Source: Culex pipiens pallens | Lineage: Eukaryota; Arthropoda; Insecta; Diptera; Culicidae | Direction of reading: 5' to 3' | Assembly (NCBI RefSeq): GCF_016801865.2 | Contig: NC_068939.1 | Location: 68,149,877 to 68,213,876 of the forward strand | DNA length: 64,000 nucleotides | Part shown: piece after piece, positions 21,393 to 33,227 of the stretch | How the letters are laid out: each line of letters opens with the position of its first letter | Numbering within the stretch: position 1 is the first letter of the stretch | Made by a program: the position numbers and the translations under genes | The notes under the pieces: generated by a model | Seen by the model: the letters and a program-made list of their open reading frames with translations, nothing else | Database searches by the model: none | Told to the model about the DNA's origin: nothing

Positions 21393-22789
21393 ATAGTAGT
21401 TTAGGGCAGCACGCAATGTAAACAATAACAAGTTAAGACGTGTTTTGCTCGTGTTGTTATCTCGCGTGCTTGAAAGTTTTCGACAGATGGAGGTGGAGGA
21501 ATCCTCCGAGGAGGAAGATTTTCGTCCCGTCCGCGGGAATCGGAAGCGGAAGAAGTCCAGCGAGGTCACTGGAATCGGCATCGAAGGAGAAAAAGTTGAG
21601 AAGACCCTGCTCAACAACAACAAGTTCAGCCCGCTAGCGGATAACAAAAACAACAACAATGTCAGCCCAGCAGGAGGAGGGGACGCCCCGGCGGTTCCAC
21701 CACCCGGCCAGTCGGCAGGTAAACAAAAGCAACCACCTTTGGTGGTGAAGAACACCACGGATTTTTACAAGCTCGTGGCGATAGTGGAAAGTTGTAAATA
21801 TGGTTTCAAACCGATTTACAAACTAACCCGATTTGGAACCAAGGTGACCTGCTTCTCTGTCAAAGATTTTGACAAGTTGCAAGAGCTACTCAAGAAGAAG
21901 AAAGTGGAATTCTACACCCACGATCGGCGGAGCGAACGAAATCATCGGGTGGTTCTTCGTGGTTTTCCTGATGAACTGAAACCGGACGAGGTCAAGTACC
22001 TGCTGAAGAGGGATCTCAAGCTGGACGCGCTGGAGGTGCATATCATCAAGCGGAAGGAAAAGTCCACCGTGGACGAAACTCCGTACATTGTGGTCTTCCC
22101 CAAGGGATACACCAATCTGAAGAAGCTCTCTGCAATGAAAGTTGTGGCAAGCACTATCATCCGGTGGGAGGCCTACCGGAACAAGCGGCCGAACGTGACC
22201 CAGTGCAGGAACTGCTTGCAGCTGGGTCATGGAACCAGGAACTGTCACCTGAAAGGGAGGTGCAACAACTGTGGGGGTCCCCACAAGACGGACGAGTGCA
22301 AAGTCCAAGAAGACGAGCCGAAGCGGTGTGCCAACTGCTCTGGAGCCCACGAAGCCACGGACCGCAGCTGCCCTAAGCGTGCGGACTTCATCCGGAGGCG
22401 CCAGCAGGCGTCGAAACCGAAACCGCCGGCAAGGAAGGCGGAGAAGCAGAGTTCCCTCCGTTGCCGGGTGCAGTCCCGGACGGAAAATCGAAGGATCGCC
22501 CTCGCCCCGCAGGAAGAAGCCAAGGAAGCAGTGGCTCCCGAGACGGTGGAGCCACGAAAGAGGAAGCCGGGGAGGTGCTCTACAGTTCTGCTGAGCTGTG
22601 GGGCATTTTCTCCGAGTACATCGGCAGATTCAAAACCTGCAAGACCCGTTACATGATCTCCAAGTATGGAGTGTAATGAGTTTTTTTTTTAATTTTATTT
22701 TTTATATTTTGATTGTAAACTGATCCTCGGTCCTAACCTGGTCGTAGCACCTTAAAGGACCTAATAAAAATAAGTTATGAATAAAAAAA
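21393..22789 (+). mobile_element. Gag-only non-LTR retroelement, 1.4 kb, complete with poly(A)
   Basis: Flanked by an exact 14-bp target duplication (21379-21392 and 22790-22803) and ending in AATAAAAATAAG...A(8). It holds a 94-nt 5' leader, one gag frame and a short 3' UTR, with no reverse transcriptase. Because both ends are defined by the target duplication, the missing pol is not a later deletion of the flank. The element moved as a gag-only unit, presumably using the enzyme of a related LINE. Confidence 0.85.
21487..22676 (+). pseudogene. Jockey-like gag (ORF1) with three zinc knuckles, one frameshift
   Basis: Nucleic-acid-binding ORF1 protein of a Jockey-clade LINE. The start ATG at 21487 follows the leader directly (MEVEESSEEEDFRP). 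Order: acidic/basic Asn-rich N-terminus, conserved RGFPDELKPDEVKYLL...PYIVVFPKG block (PRE_C2HC-type region, about residues 155-220), then knuckles CRNCLQLGHGTRNC, CNNCGGPHKTDEC and CANCSGAHEATDRSC. Near 22460 the frame shifts by one base. The expected C-terminus, ending ELWGIFSEYIGRFKTCKTRYM and stopping at 22674-22676, lies in the +1 frame, while the original frame runs on to 22656. The shift argues that this copy is dead, while the family structure is clear. Confidence 0.85.
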
Positions 22790-23106
22790 ATCTTCATTTA
22801 ATCTAGAACAGCTTTTCCCAAAACTAATCCGGAAACTAATAACTTTTAAACAAAAAAAAAAATAATAAAAGGTTGTTCTAAATTTGATGAAGGTCCTACA
22901 GCTGAGAATTGACAAAGATTGGACGATTATTGCGCCCTCCACAGGTAAAAACTGAAACAGTTGTTTTTCTCCATACATTTTGACAATTTTTCCCATACAA
23001 ACTTCAAGCGGTCACAATGAGCTCAAATTTGGAATTTAGCCTAGTGATGGGTTAATCTTTGATTTCAGGGGGTAGCCACGAGAAAGCCCGAATTTGGACC
23101 ACCCTA

Positions 23107-24210
23107 ATGTCTACAAAGTTCCATTACAATCAGATAGGGTCGAGGAAAAAGTACCTAAAAAATTCCTCTTTTCGGCTGGAATTTCTCTGAAGCATACAAG
23201 CAGATCAGCTGCAAATCGTCTAGAAACCACAAGTCGAAAGCTTCTGTTCCACACCATTGATGATATGAAATGTAGATTGGTTGTCAAGCCGTAGCCACCT
23301 TTTGTGAGAGTATTTTATTTCACTTAATATAAATATTCAACAGCCAGCCGCGCGTCAATTGACTGTCAATCTGGGAAAGAGCTCGCCCCGCGTCTGATGC
23401 CTCTGCTTAAAGTATTGAACTCATTGGTAAAACTCAAATGTATTTTTTGGAGGGTACCATGTGCTAGCCCTGGAAACGGAACGACCTGTACGACTTAAGC
23501 TGATTGAGATTTTCGGGATTTTTTTTCCAGACGTTGGAACGCAACAAGCCACGAATAGGATCGAATTTGGCGCGGGAAGGAGGCGTTTACGGCTCCCAAA
23601 GGAAAATGTCGAGCGAAAAATGCGAAAAACAAAGGAAAACGCAGAATTTCGCAGAGAAGGAACGAAAAAAAGAACTGTGCCGAGGAAAGAAGCCAAAAGT
23701 CACCCATGTGGCTAATTAAATTCCATTACGTTGAATGAGGTAAAAGTGAGGTAAGAGCAAAAGTACCACCTAATCTGCCCTTGGTCGAGGGAATGCACTG
23801 CACCGTACAGAGAGAGGACACGGACGGAGGATTCAGACAGCATAAAATGGCTTTATGTCTGTGATGTTGCAATGACACGGTGGCTTGGGAGGACACTCGC
23901 TGCGGTTGCAATGCCGTCGTTGGGTGGGGAATTCTTTTAACGAGATTTTATGCCATGCACGTGGCTTTTTCGGCCGACAAGATAAAGTGATTTTGAGAGT
24001 TTTCATGTAAACTGAAATTGAAACGTGGAATGTTGTAGGCATTGACGATGGAGAATAATGTTTGTTGAATACATTACAAATATTGTTCCTGACTCCTATG
24101 CATAAAATCTAGGTTGTCTATTTCGCGATGTAAATTTTAATAAATTCAAATAATAAACCCCCAGATCATACAATATTGTGTTGTTTGTAAATAAATTTCA
24201 TAATAGTAAT
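23107..24210. other. Intergenic DNA, no gene called
   Basis: Short Lys/Arg-rich frames at 23461-23719 have no recognisable domain and overlap in several frames. No repeat structure seen. Confidence 0.4.
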
Positions 24211-24957
24211 GGGTAATTCTCTACCAACTCACACGAAATCGGGAAAAGTTGCCCCGACCCCTCTTCGATTTGCGTGAAACTTTGTCCTAAGGGGTAACTT
24301 TTGTCCCTGATCACGAAACCGAGGTCCATTTTTTGATATCTCGTGACGGAGGGGCGGTACGACCCCTTTCATTTTTGAACATGCGAAAAAAAAAGGTGTT
24401 TTTCAACAATTTGCAGCCTGAAACGGTGATGAGATAGAAATTTGGTGTCAAAGGGACTTTTATGTAAAATTAGACGCCCAATTTGATGGCGTACTCAGAA
24501 TTCCGAATAAACGTATTTTTCATCGAAAAAAACACTAAAAAAGTTTTCAAAACTTTTTTTCGTAATATCGCGATAACTCGTGATGTTTATAAGCAAACCC
24601 CTTATGTCTATATATCAAATTTTTTGTAATTGTCTGCTCTACAACTTTGTAGAACATTGTTATACTCTAAAAAATAGCCCTGCAAAGTTAGAAAAAACAC
24701 GAAATTTTAAAATGAATAATTTTGTTCTAAATGAAAAAATTACCCTTCTGGGACAATGTAGATTCGAAAAGTACATTAAATTTCCCATAAAATGACATGT
24801 TCCAAAAAATTTTACAGTCGAATAACGGAAAATGGAAGAATTTTTTAAATTTTTTTAGTGTTTTTTTCGATGAAAAATACGTTTATTCGGAATTCTGAGT
24901 ACGCCATCAAATCGGGCGTCTAATTTTACACAAAAGTCCCTTTAACACCAAATTTCG
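24211..24957. mobile_element. GGGTAATTCT foldback, internally deleted and right-truncated
   Basis: Left terminus intact (GGGTAATTCTCTACCAAC). At about 24545 the left arm passes directly into the inner part of the right arm, and similarity ends near CACCAAATTTC at 24957. The core and the outermost right arm are lost. Confidence 0.85.
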
Positions 24958-25736
24958 ATTTTTAAGCTTTGAATTACTGTTTCTGGAAAACTGTTCGACA
25001 AACAATTGTTCTAACAATTTTAAAGTATGCACCTGACATTACTTAAAGACATTGTGAAATATAAAAACTTTTGAAATGCTAGAAAAATTTTGGCAGAGAA
25101 AATACGAAAAAAAATCATGCTTGCAATTGGCACAAGTGTGTTTTGGGAGTCAATTTTTATGAGTTAGCACAAACGTGCACAGGGCTTTGGTACAAAAGCG
25201 TGCAAAGTAATTTTATTGTTAAAATAGTTCAAATTAGTTGTTTCAATGTTATTTTTTCACGAGTTGGTCAATTTAAGCGTAAGAAAAACATTTTATATCA
25301 AAACTTTTTTCAAACACTTTTTTTAGATTGAATTTGGTAGGAAAATTAACCTTTCGGAAAAATTAGCATTTAAATCAATATTTTTGTATGAAAAAATTAG
25401 TGAAATAATATTTTTTTATGAATATAATTGTAAAACCATCCATAATACATCAACTATGACGAATACTAGGTTGATGTATTCCTAAAAACAGAAGAAAATG
25501 ATGTTGTAAAAACTTTTAGTAAGTTTATTTTATTTCAATTATATCATACGACCTTTCAAAAACGAATGGTATCCAAGGCACAAACCGTTATTTAGATTTA
25601 TGGTGAATTGCAGTTGGAACAAGTGTGTCTCATGCAATGGAATCGATGAATGTATTGAATAGAACAAATGTGCCCCAAATAAATTAAAAACGTAATATTT
25701 TAAAGTATGGACGACCCATACAGTTGTGCCAAGTGT
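24958..25736. other. AT-rich sequence leading into a satellite array
   Basis: 25127-25185 (GGCACAAGTGTG, AACGTGCACAG) is echoed in inverted orientation at about 27675-27710, suggesting that both satellite arrays lie inside one larger foldback. Confidence 0.4.
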
Positions 25737-26235
25737 GCACATCAACTATGGGAGATGTTGTTACGTAGTTTTTTGCATGGACGACCCCTGCAGTTGAGCT
25801 AAGAGTGCACAACGACTTGAATAATATTAAATTGGACTTTTGGGTTGGGCTAAGTGGGTAATGGGTTGGGGAAAAATGTTGTTACGTTGTTTTTTTTTGC
25901 ATGGACGACCCCTTCAGTTGAGCTAGGAGTGCACAACGACTTGAAGAATGTTAAAATTTGCCTTTTAGGTTGGGCTAAGTGGGTAATGGGTTGGGGAAAA
26001 ATGTTGTTACGTCGTTTTTTTTTGCCTGGACGACCCCTTCAGTTGAGCTAGGAGTGCACAACGACTTGAAGAATGTTAAAATTTGCCTTTTAGGTTGGGC
26101 TAAGTGGGTAATGGGTTGGGGAAAAATGTTGTTACGTCGTTTTTTTTTTGCCTGGACGACCCCTTCAGTTGAGCTAAGAGTGCACAACGACTTGAAGAAT
26201 ATTAAATTGGATTTTGGGTTGGGCTAAGTGGGTCG
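25737..26235 (+). repeat. Satellite array, about 123-bp unit, forward orientation (about 4 copies)
   Basis: Unit contains GGGTTGGGCTAAGTGGGTAA, TGTTGTTACGTCG, GGACGACCCCTTCAGTTGAG and GTGCACAACGACTTGAA. Successive units start 122-126 bp apart. The open frames within it derive from the repeat. Confidence 0.92.
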
Positions 26236-26573
26236 TGAGTTTTTTTTAATCTTTTTAAGTACTTTGTATGGGATTTTGTATGAGCTTTATTGTGCAGGAA
26301 ACATGTAAGCAAAGTTTCAGCTACGTAACAACATTTTACAAGTGGGTTCCAACAAAAAAAAAAACAAATTAAAAACATTCTTTAAGTCTTTGTCCACTCT
26401 CAGCTTAACTGCAGGGTTCGTTTATGCAAAAAAAAAATACTACGTACCGTTAGTGGGGGTGACACTGGGTCTGGGGGGTGAAATTGAGTCAAAGTATTTT
26501 TTTACGGATTTTACCATTTCTCAGGTGCGTCTCTATGACTCTAAATTCTGTTAAAATGGTATAATATGGTATA
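26236..26573. other. Spacer between opposing satellite arrays
   Basis: AT-rich. It includes a small GTGGGGGTGACACTGGGTC segment but no gene. Confidence 0.6.
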
Positions 26574-27560
26574 GTAGCCCAACTCAAAAGTCCAATTTGA
26601 AACATTCTTCATGTCGTTGTGCACTCCTAGCTCACCTACAGGGGTCGTCCATGCAAAAAAAACGACGTAACAACATTTTCCTCCAACCCATTACCCTCTT
26701 AGCCCAACCCAAAAGTCCAATTTAATATTCTTCAAGTCGTTGTGCACTCCTAGCACAACTGCAGGGGTCGTCCATGAAAAAAAAACGACGTAACAACATT
26801 TTTCCCCAACCCATTACCCACTTAGCCCAACCTAAAAGTCCAGTTTGAAACATTTTTCAAGTCGTTGTGCACTCCTAGCTCACGTACAGGGGTCGTCCAT
26901 GCAAAAAAACGACGTAACAACATTTTTCCCCAACCCATTGCCCACTTAGCCCAACCCAAAAGTCCAGTTTGAAACATTCTTCAAGTCGTTGTGCACTCTT
27001 AGCACAACTGAAGGGGTCGTCCACGAAAAAAAAACGACGTAACAACATTTTTCCCCAACCCATTACTCACTTAGCCCAACCTAAAAGTCCAATTTGAAAC
27101 ATTCTTCAAGTCGTTGTGCACTCCTAGCACAACTGAAGGGGTCGTCCAGGTAAAAAAAACGACGTAACAATAATTTTCCCCAACCCATTACTCACTTAGC
27201 CCAACCCAAAAGTCCAGTTTGAAATATTCTTCAAGTCGTTGTGCACTCCTAGCACAACTGAAGGGGTCGTCCATGATAAAAAACGACGTAACAACATTTT
27301 TCCCCAACCCATTACCCACTTAGCCTAACCCAAAAGTCCAATTTGAAACATTCTTCAAATCGTTGTGCACTCTTAGCACAACTGTAGGGGTCGTCCAGGT
27401 AAAAAAAACGACGTAACAACATTTTTCCCCAACCCATTACTCACTTAGCCCAACACAAAGGCCAATTTGAAACATTCTTCAAGTAGTTGTGCACTCTTAG
27501 TACAACTGCAGGGGTCGTCCATACAAAGAAAACTACGTAACAACATTTTAAACTAACCTA
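26574..27560 (-). repeat. Satellite array, same unit, inverted (about 8 copies)
   Basis: The reverse complement of the 25737-26235 unit (CAAGTCGTTGTGCACTC, GGGGTCGTCCATG, CGACGTAACAACATTTTTCC, CCAACCCATTACCC) recurs every 123-126 bp, decaying after 27500. Confidence 0.92.
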
Positions 27561-30175
27561 CAGAACCTAAGTACACTAATCCTAATCAATGGGTCGTCCA
27601 AACAAAAAAAAACTACTCCACTAAACCATTTTAACACACTTCACCTAACTGATAATTCCTTCTCGCTTCCAAATGTGCACACTTGTGCTATTTGCCTTCC
27701 AAAATAGTGCTCCATAATATTGCTCAAACTAGTAAGGACACCTGGCAATTTACCATAATATTATAGTGTAATCGTATTTTTATGGATTTGCGTGTTTTCA
27801 AAAGGTCAAGCCATGATGGAAAATAAGAGAGCACATCCATGATGCGTTCGAAAATGTCAGTTAGTACAAATGGTTGCAAGGCGATATCTCCGCGTAGGAA
27901 ACGAATTTTTCAGATCTGTTAGAAGCGTTTTGTAGGGAATTTAATTAGCTAAAAGATGGCATCATTAACTCATTTTGGCCCAATTTTCAGTTAGAACATT
28001 AGAGCACACCGCTATCGAAATTCTTACGGTTGCCGGACATGTACGTATGTCAAACGCGTTTTGATCTGCAATCTCTTTGGCCACTTGTCTCACTTACATC
28101 AATTTTCAGGGAGTCAAGATAGCACGACAACATAGAAGCTTCTTTCATATGAAAAGTGACAAAAATGCACGGAGTTTTTTTTGTTTCTATTCAATATCTC
28201 AGGATTGAAATTGAATTTCGGGGATCTGCGAAGGTCAAAAGTTGAGGCATTGTGAGCTGCACAAAATGGCGTTCTTAACTCAATTTGGCCCAAAAGGCAC
28301 GTGCGACAAAATGGCACGACAGCGACGAAATGTTCACTATCACTTGAAATGCAAAAACTTTAATTCAGTTCAACGAAGCCACGAAGAAGCACATGTGGCG
28401 GAGAATAATTTTCATTTCAATTGTTTATGACAAGTGAAAACTTGCACACTCCCTTACCTAAAGTGACGGGCATTATAATGCAATTTTCTGCTGTATTTGC
28501 CCGACGTTCCGGATTTTCTTTCCCCACTTTCCCCGCAGAGCAGAGCACCGAATGACGGATCCAATTCCAGCATTTCCCTTCTTCTGGACCAGTAGTAGCA
28601 GCAGCTGTTCCAGTATGTAACAGGTTACATTGCCCTCCACCAGCACAACAGAAGAAGACACCATAAATGCAACCGAAACTGCTGCAAAGTGTGTCACAGC
28701 TGACACCTCGGGGAAATGGTGACGGAACGGAACTTAAACGGGATTGAATATTCCTGATTGTTTCTCGTACTTGGTTACTGGTGGAAGTTTTGTATTCTGG
28801 GAAGCCACTTTGGTTGCACTTTGGTTGATTGTTTTGCCCGCAGACGGATTTATTGATTTTGATTTAGAAACAGGGTTTAAGGCAAATGTACCTTTGTTGG
28901 ATTTTGACTAACTTAAGATCATACAAGATTTGGGTCAAATTTGAAAAACATAAATACATTTTCAGCTTAAGTTGGCGAAATCAGCACATTTTGAGGATCC
29001 GAATTCAAAATAAGAGGTAAAGTTGACGAATTCTGAGAAGTAGATAAATTTTCAAAATTTGAAATCGGAGTCGCTGCTTGAAACGTAGGTAACAAAAAGA
29101 TGCTGATGACAATGTTCACCACGTTAATATTAATGTCTTAATGTGTACAACAACAAAAAACACACACATCGTTATGTCATCATTCGTTGAAGAATGGTTG
29201 AACAAGCACACGTCCTAAGAGGAGAACTCGTGTAGAACTGCAATACCAGCCAAGCGCCCTGAAGTCCTGCTGGCAGTCCATTTGGCACGCTGCTGTCTCG
29301 CAAAGCTATTTAGTATCCTGGCCTCCCCAAAAAGTACTTGTTTATGGTAGGATCGTGACAGCGGCGAATAACAAGCATTTAATGGTGAATTGGCTGGCTG
29401 GGAAAATACTCCAGAGGGTGGGGGAAAATGTCCAATCCAAATGGAAGTCTTGGATGTCAACGGTTGAAAAAAAAGCAAGCAAAACATGAGTGGACGAACC
29501 TGTTTGTTGCAAAAATTGTCGACGACCAAATGTTTCGTCCCCCCAATGTTGTTGTTGTTGTTGAACAAGAAGGAATCCCTTTCGTCACGTTTGCCTGTCG
29601 GTAATTATTCTTTGAACAAAAAGTTAACTTCCGTTCCAGGCTCGTTTGGCAGGATTACTGGAATGGTTTGGGGTGGCTTATAAACGGGTTGGTTGTTGGG
29701 GTGTTACTATTTGTGTTTAGTGCTGGGTTTAATTTAAAAATCTTCAAAAAAAAAAATCAATAAATTCTGGATTCTATCGACATTCTGTTTAACTTAACTA
29801 AAAATTAGCAATAAAGTAAAATGTATTCTTTATAAACTTAAGAATGGGAATATTAATGTCATGATGTTTGAATTTTGTTTATATATTCTTGCTTTTATCA
29901 TAATAAAAAAAAGTTAATTTAAATGTAGAGTTGATCATGATTGTTTTAAAGCCGGGGTGACCAGTGTGATTTTTTGGCCCGCGGGCTTATTTGAAAGATT
30001 GTGTAACTCCTAATAAATTTAACAGTTAAAACGCACAATTTTCTTATGAGTGAAACCTTAAACTTATTTACCCTCAAAAACCTCCAACTTGGGATTTGAA
30101 CTTTGATTCATTTGGGTTATAAATAAGCAATTCTCTACGAAATCGGTCTTTTGTCTTTCTTTCTAAAGAAAGGTA
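27561..30175. other. Intergenic DNA, no supported gene
   Basis: 27561-27710 is decayed satellite edge. The rest shows no repeat pairs I could detect and only scattered short frames. A (TTG)n stretch at 29549-29564 produces a poly-Asn artefact on the minus strand. Confidence 0.4.
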
Positions 30176-31129
30176 GGGGAAGGTGGGGCAAGACGACCAT
30201 ATGGGGCAAGAGGAACAATCGCTCCTACGGCCGTAATTTGTACAATTTTGATTATTTCCAGTATGAGGAATTGTTGCTAGCAATGCAATTAGCTGATTCT
30301 ACTACCACATAACCGCCAAAATGACGTAAACGCCGCGGGGCATAAGATTTAATGAAGTTTTTTTTCGAAACCTTTGTTTTCTTATAATATTTGGAAAGTA
30401 CAAAATAAGGCTTAGGGTTCGTTTTAAGGCTCATTTTATCAAAATGCTATTTTTCCTAGATCAGTAGTGTCCCTACAAATGACATGCACCTATTACAAAG
30501 TATGATTTAACTTTTGGTTATTTTTGTTGAGAGCTTTTAAAAAATCTTGTTCAGGTGGGGCAAGTGTACCATATGGATTTTTAGTATGGAAAAAATTGCG
30601 AATTGCTGCAACAACATATTTTATTGGGAAATAAATACATGAAAGTACTTAAAAACTGATAAACAATCGTTAAACAAAATTGTACATACAAAGTATAGTG
30701 ATATTATGAAAATTTACTATTTATCATCGAAGTAGTATTTTTTTTTCGTAAAAACGATAAATTTTTTAGTAAAATATTATTATTTAATCTAAAAATGGAA
30801 GAAACCATTCAAATACATTCTAATCTGATGTATCTAAGTGATAACCGTTCAATTGTTAGCAAATTACCATATTTTTTCATGCATTGTTCCTCTTGCCCCA
30901 ACGGGTTGCTCGTCTTGCCCCACTAGTTGAGTAGAACGTACGGAAAATCAAAAATTTCAAAATCAATTTTTCACATTAAAAAACAGGATTTTTTAAAAAC
31001 TTGTTTAAACAAAGTCTTAGTCAAGACCTAGAATAAGATGATTATAATAAAATCCGACAGATTTTTAAACATTTTTAATTGGTTATAACGAGCATTTCCT
31101 TAGCTTGTTACACTTGCCCCACTTTCTCC
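30176..31129. mobile_element. TA-flanked foldback with GGGGCAAG subterminal repeats, about 954 bp
   Basis: Termini GGGGAAGGTGGGGCAAG and CTTGCCCCACTTTCTCC with TA on each side (30174-30175, 31130-31131). Further GTGGGGCAAG motifs occur inside the left half (about 30202, 30555) and CTTGCCCCA motifs in the right half (about 30892, 30913). No transposase. Confidence 0.7.
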
Positions 31130-31713
31130 TATAGGTTTTACTTTATGGCTGGACGTCATTTCCACCTTCGCAAAAATTTCAATTCAGCATGAACTTTCAT
31201 CGGAAAAATCGCTGAAAAATCACACTGCATCGATTTTCGACACTTTATCGATTCATCATGACAGAACTCGTCTATCTCCAACAGTCGAATGTTGAGAAAA
31301 ACAAATTCCGTGGAGGTCAAGTGATGTTCGTGTGTGGTTAAATTTTGCCAAATTTTATGTCGTGTCGTTCTCAGCTCCCCTAAATCCGATTTTGATTCAT
31401 CTGAATGTAGATGAAAGCTAGTGTGCTGAACCGGGGTGAGTTGCCGCTCAAATTCAGAAATATCAATCTGTTTCCGGATGTGATGAGACTTTCCAACGAA
31501 TCAGACAGTTTCCAAATGAAAATATGGTCATTTTTTTTTTATTTTCATATCTTTTATTTATCTCAAAAATTGCACCTAAAAAATGGTCAAAAATGCTTTT
31601 ATAGCGGAATTGGGGTCTAATGGACCCTAGATGATTTTTGCGGTGCTAGTGGTTATTTTTACTGGATTCCTGGGACATTTTCACATAAGTTAAGTGCATT
31701 TTGGATGGCCGCA
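31130..31713. other. Intergenic DNA, no gene
   Basis: AT-rich. A small frame at 31411-31620 has no recognisable content. Confidence 0.4.
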
Positions 31714-31715
31714 TA

Positions 31716-31898
31716 CACGGAGAAAAAAGAGTTCCCAAAATCGTGAACAAGCGTTCATGAAAATGCGAACCTCGAACAAAGTGTTCAAATCCCATGGTAC
31801 GATTTTGAAAAACGTACCATGAAATTTGAACACTTTGTTCGTGGTTCCCATTTTCATGAACGCTTGTTCACGATTTCAGGAATTCTTTTTTCTCCGTG
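31716..31898. mobile_element. Hairpin MITE, 183 bp
   Basis: Near-perfect inverted repeat. Termini are CACGGAGAAAAAAGAGTTCC and GGAATTCTTTTTTCTCCGTG, with TA on both sides (31714-31715, 31899-31900). Confidence 0.85.
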
Positions 31899-31964
31899 TA
31901 GAGCCTCCGCTTTAAATACAGACTGATTTTCAAGAAAAAATGTTTAAAAATGGGGAATTGAGGC

Positions 31965-32113
31965 AAAATGGACCCTTCGCCATTTTGTGCGGTGGATGAA
32001 ACCATCACCAATCGATTCCCCGGATTTTTTTATATAAGAAACACTATTTTACATACTAGGGAACCAGCCGTGTTCAATTAAGTCCGATTTTGGGTTCCAT
32101 TTCGCCCACTGTG
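31965..32113. mobile_element. Solo terminus related to the CACAGTGGGCG foldback
   Basis: Ends ...CGCCCACTGTG and shares AAAATGGACCC, CAATCGATTCC and ATAAGAAA steps with the right arm of the 6-kb element at 38583-44604. A decayed end of the same family. Confidence 0.6.
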
Positions 32114-32272
32114 CATTAGTTTTTCCATATCAAATTTGGCAGCTGCCCATACAAAAATGATTTATGAAAATTCTAAAATCTGTTTTTTTGGAGGGAATTT
32201 TTTGATCGATTTGGTGCCTTTGGCAAAGTTGTAGGTATGGATAAGGTCTACAGAGGAAGAATGTGGTATACT

Positions 32273-32959
32273 AATCTAATCTAATCTAATCTAATCAGAC
32301 CCTAGCGCAGCCAATCTTTCGAAGGGATCCTGGAGAGTGCCTTAGGTTAGATGACGCCTAGCACTCTTCTTGTCATTTATTAACGTTTGTAGTGCGCCAT
32401 TGCATCGGAATGCATTGAAACATCACAAGCGTTAAAGCGGCCAGGCCTACTGCGTAAAGCCGTATCGCAGAGATGACTCGTAATTGGGTTGAGTTTGAGC
32501 ACTGAGTGTTCGAACAACAACACAATTCTGAATCGACAGGGGAGGAAGAAGCGTGGGGACACACCACCATACGCTCCGAGATTTTGGTTGTATTCGTTGG
32601 GAGCACCATGCTAAGAAGGTTTGGTACTCCGGGACCCTCTGGGATGGGACATTGTATTTCCACGAATGCCCTGGACTCTATTTGCCGTGGTTATAGCGCC
32701 ACAACTCGCTCTCTGTAACAGTATTCCTAATTCCAGTCCAAGCTTACCAAGTCGTCATGGCCTAGTAGTTAGCATTTTTGCTTACCAACCCAAAGGACGG
32801 GGGATCGAACCTCGCCTTGAGCGACTTTGATTTTTCGTTTATATTCATCATTTCAAATTTCTGTGTTCTTATCTTTCTCGTTGGGAGCAGATGGGCATTG
32901 AACCCAGAACCATTCGCTTACAAAGCGAACACCGTAACCAGTCAGCCACGGCCGCTCCC
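32273..32959 (-). mobile_element. tRNA-derived SINE with (GATTA)n tail, 687 bp
   Basis: A perfect 25-bp direct repeat flanks it (32248-32272 and 32960-32984). On the minus strand it starts GGGAGCGGCCGTGGCTGACTGG with a tRNA-like head (32957-32884, B box GGGTTCAATGCCC) and ends in a GATTA repeat at 32273-32297. A second tRNA-like piece is on the plus strand at 32751-32830 (TGGCCTAGTAGTTAG, GATCGAACC). The long target duplication and simple-repeat tail show LINE-mobilised retroposition. Confidence 0.85.
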
Positions 32960-33227
32960 CTACAGAGGAAGAATGTGGTATACTCACTAAAACTTGATTT
33001 AAAACAAAACATTTTTTTTAATTTTTTTTTTCATTTTTTGATATGTTTTTATCCAAAATTTTCGGAAATTTCCAGAATGGGCAAAAAATCTTTGACCAAC
33101 TAATGAATTTTTTAATTAAATCTTAAAAATCGAAATATTAGTAGCAGATTTTTTTCAATTTCATTTTTCGATGTAAAATTTAATTTGAAATCAAAAAGTT
33201 CTGAAGTGAAATTTTGATAAAGTGCAC

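Larger units (their letters stand above)
21224..23104. mobile_element. TA-flanked foldback (GGGTGGTCC family) carrying a nested retroelement
   Basis: Termini GGGTGGTCCAAATTCGGG and CCCGAATTTGGACCACCC with TA on both sides (21222-21223, 23105-23106). Arms at 21224-21386 and 22885-23104. The gag retroelement at 21393-22789 lies inside, so the foldback is the older of the two. Confidence 0.85.

Noticed and set aside
25737..27560. CRISPR-like array
   Set aside because: Units are continuous tandem satellite without unique spacers, in a eukaryotic genome.
32884..32957. Possible functional tRNA gene, minus strand
   Set aside because: It forms the head of a SINE with target duplications, and the acceptor stem does not pair well.
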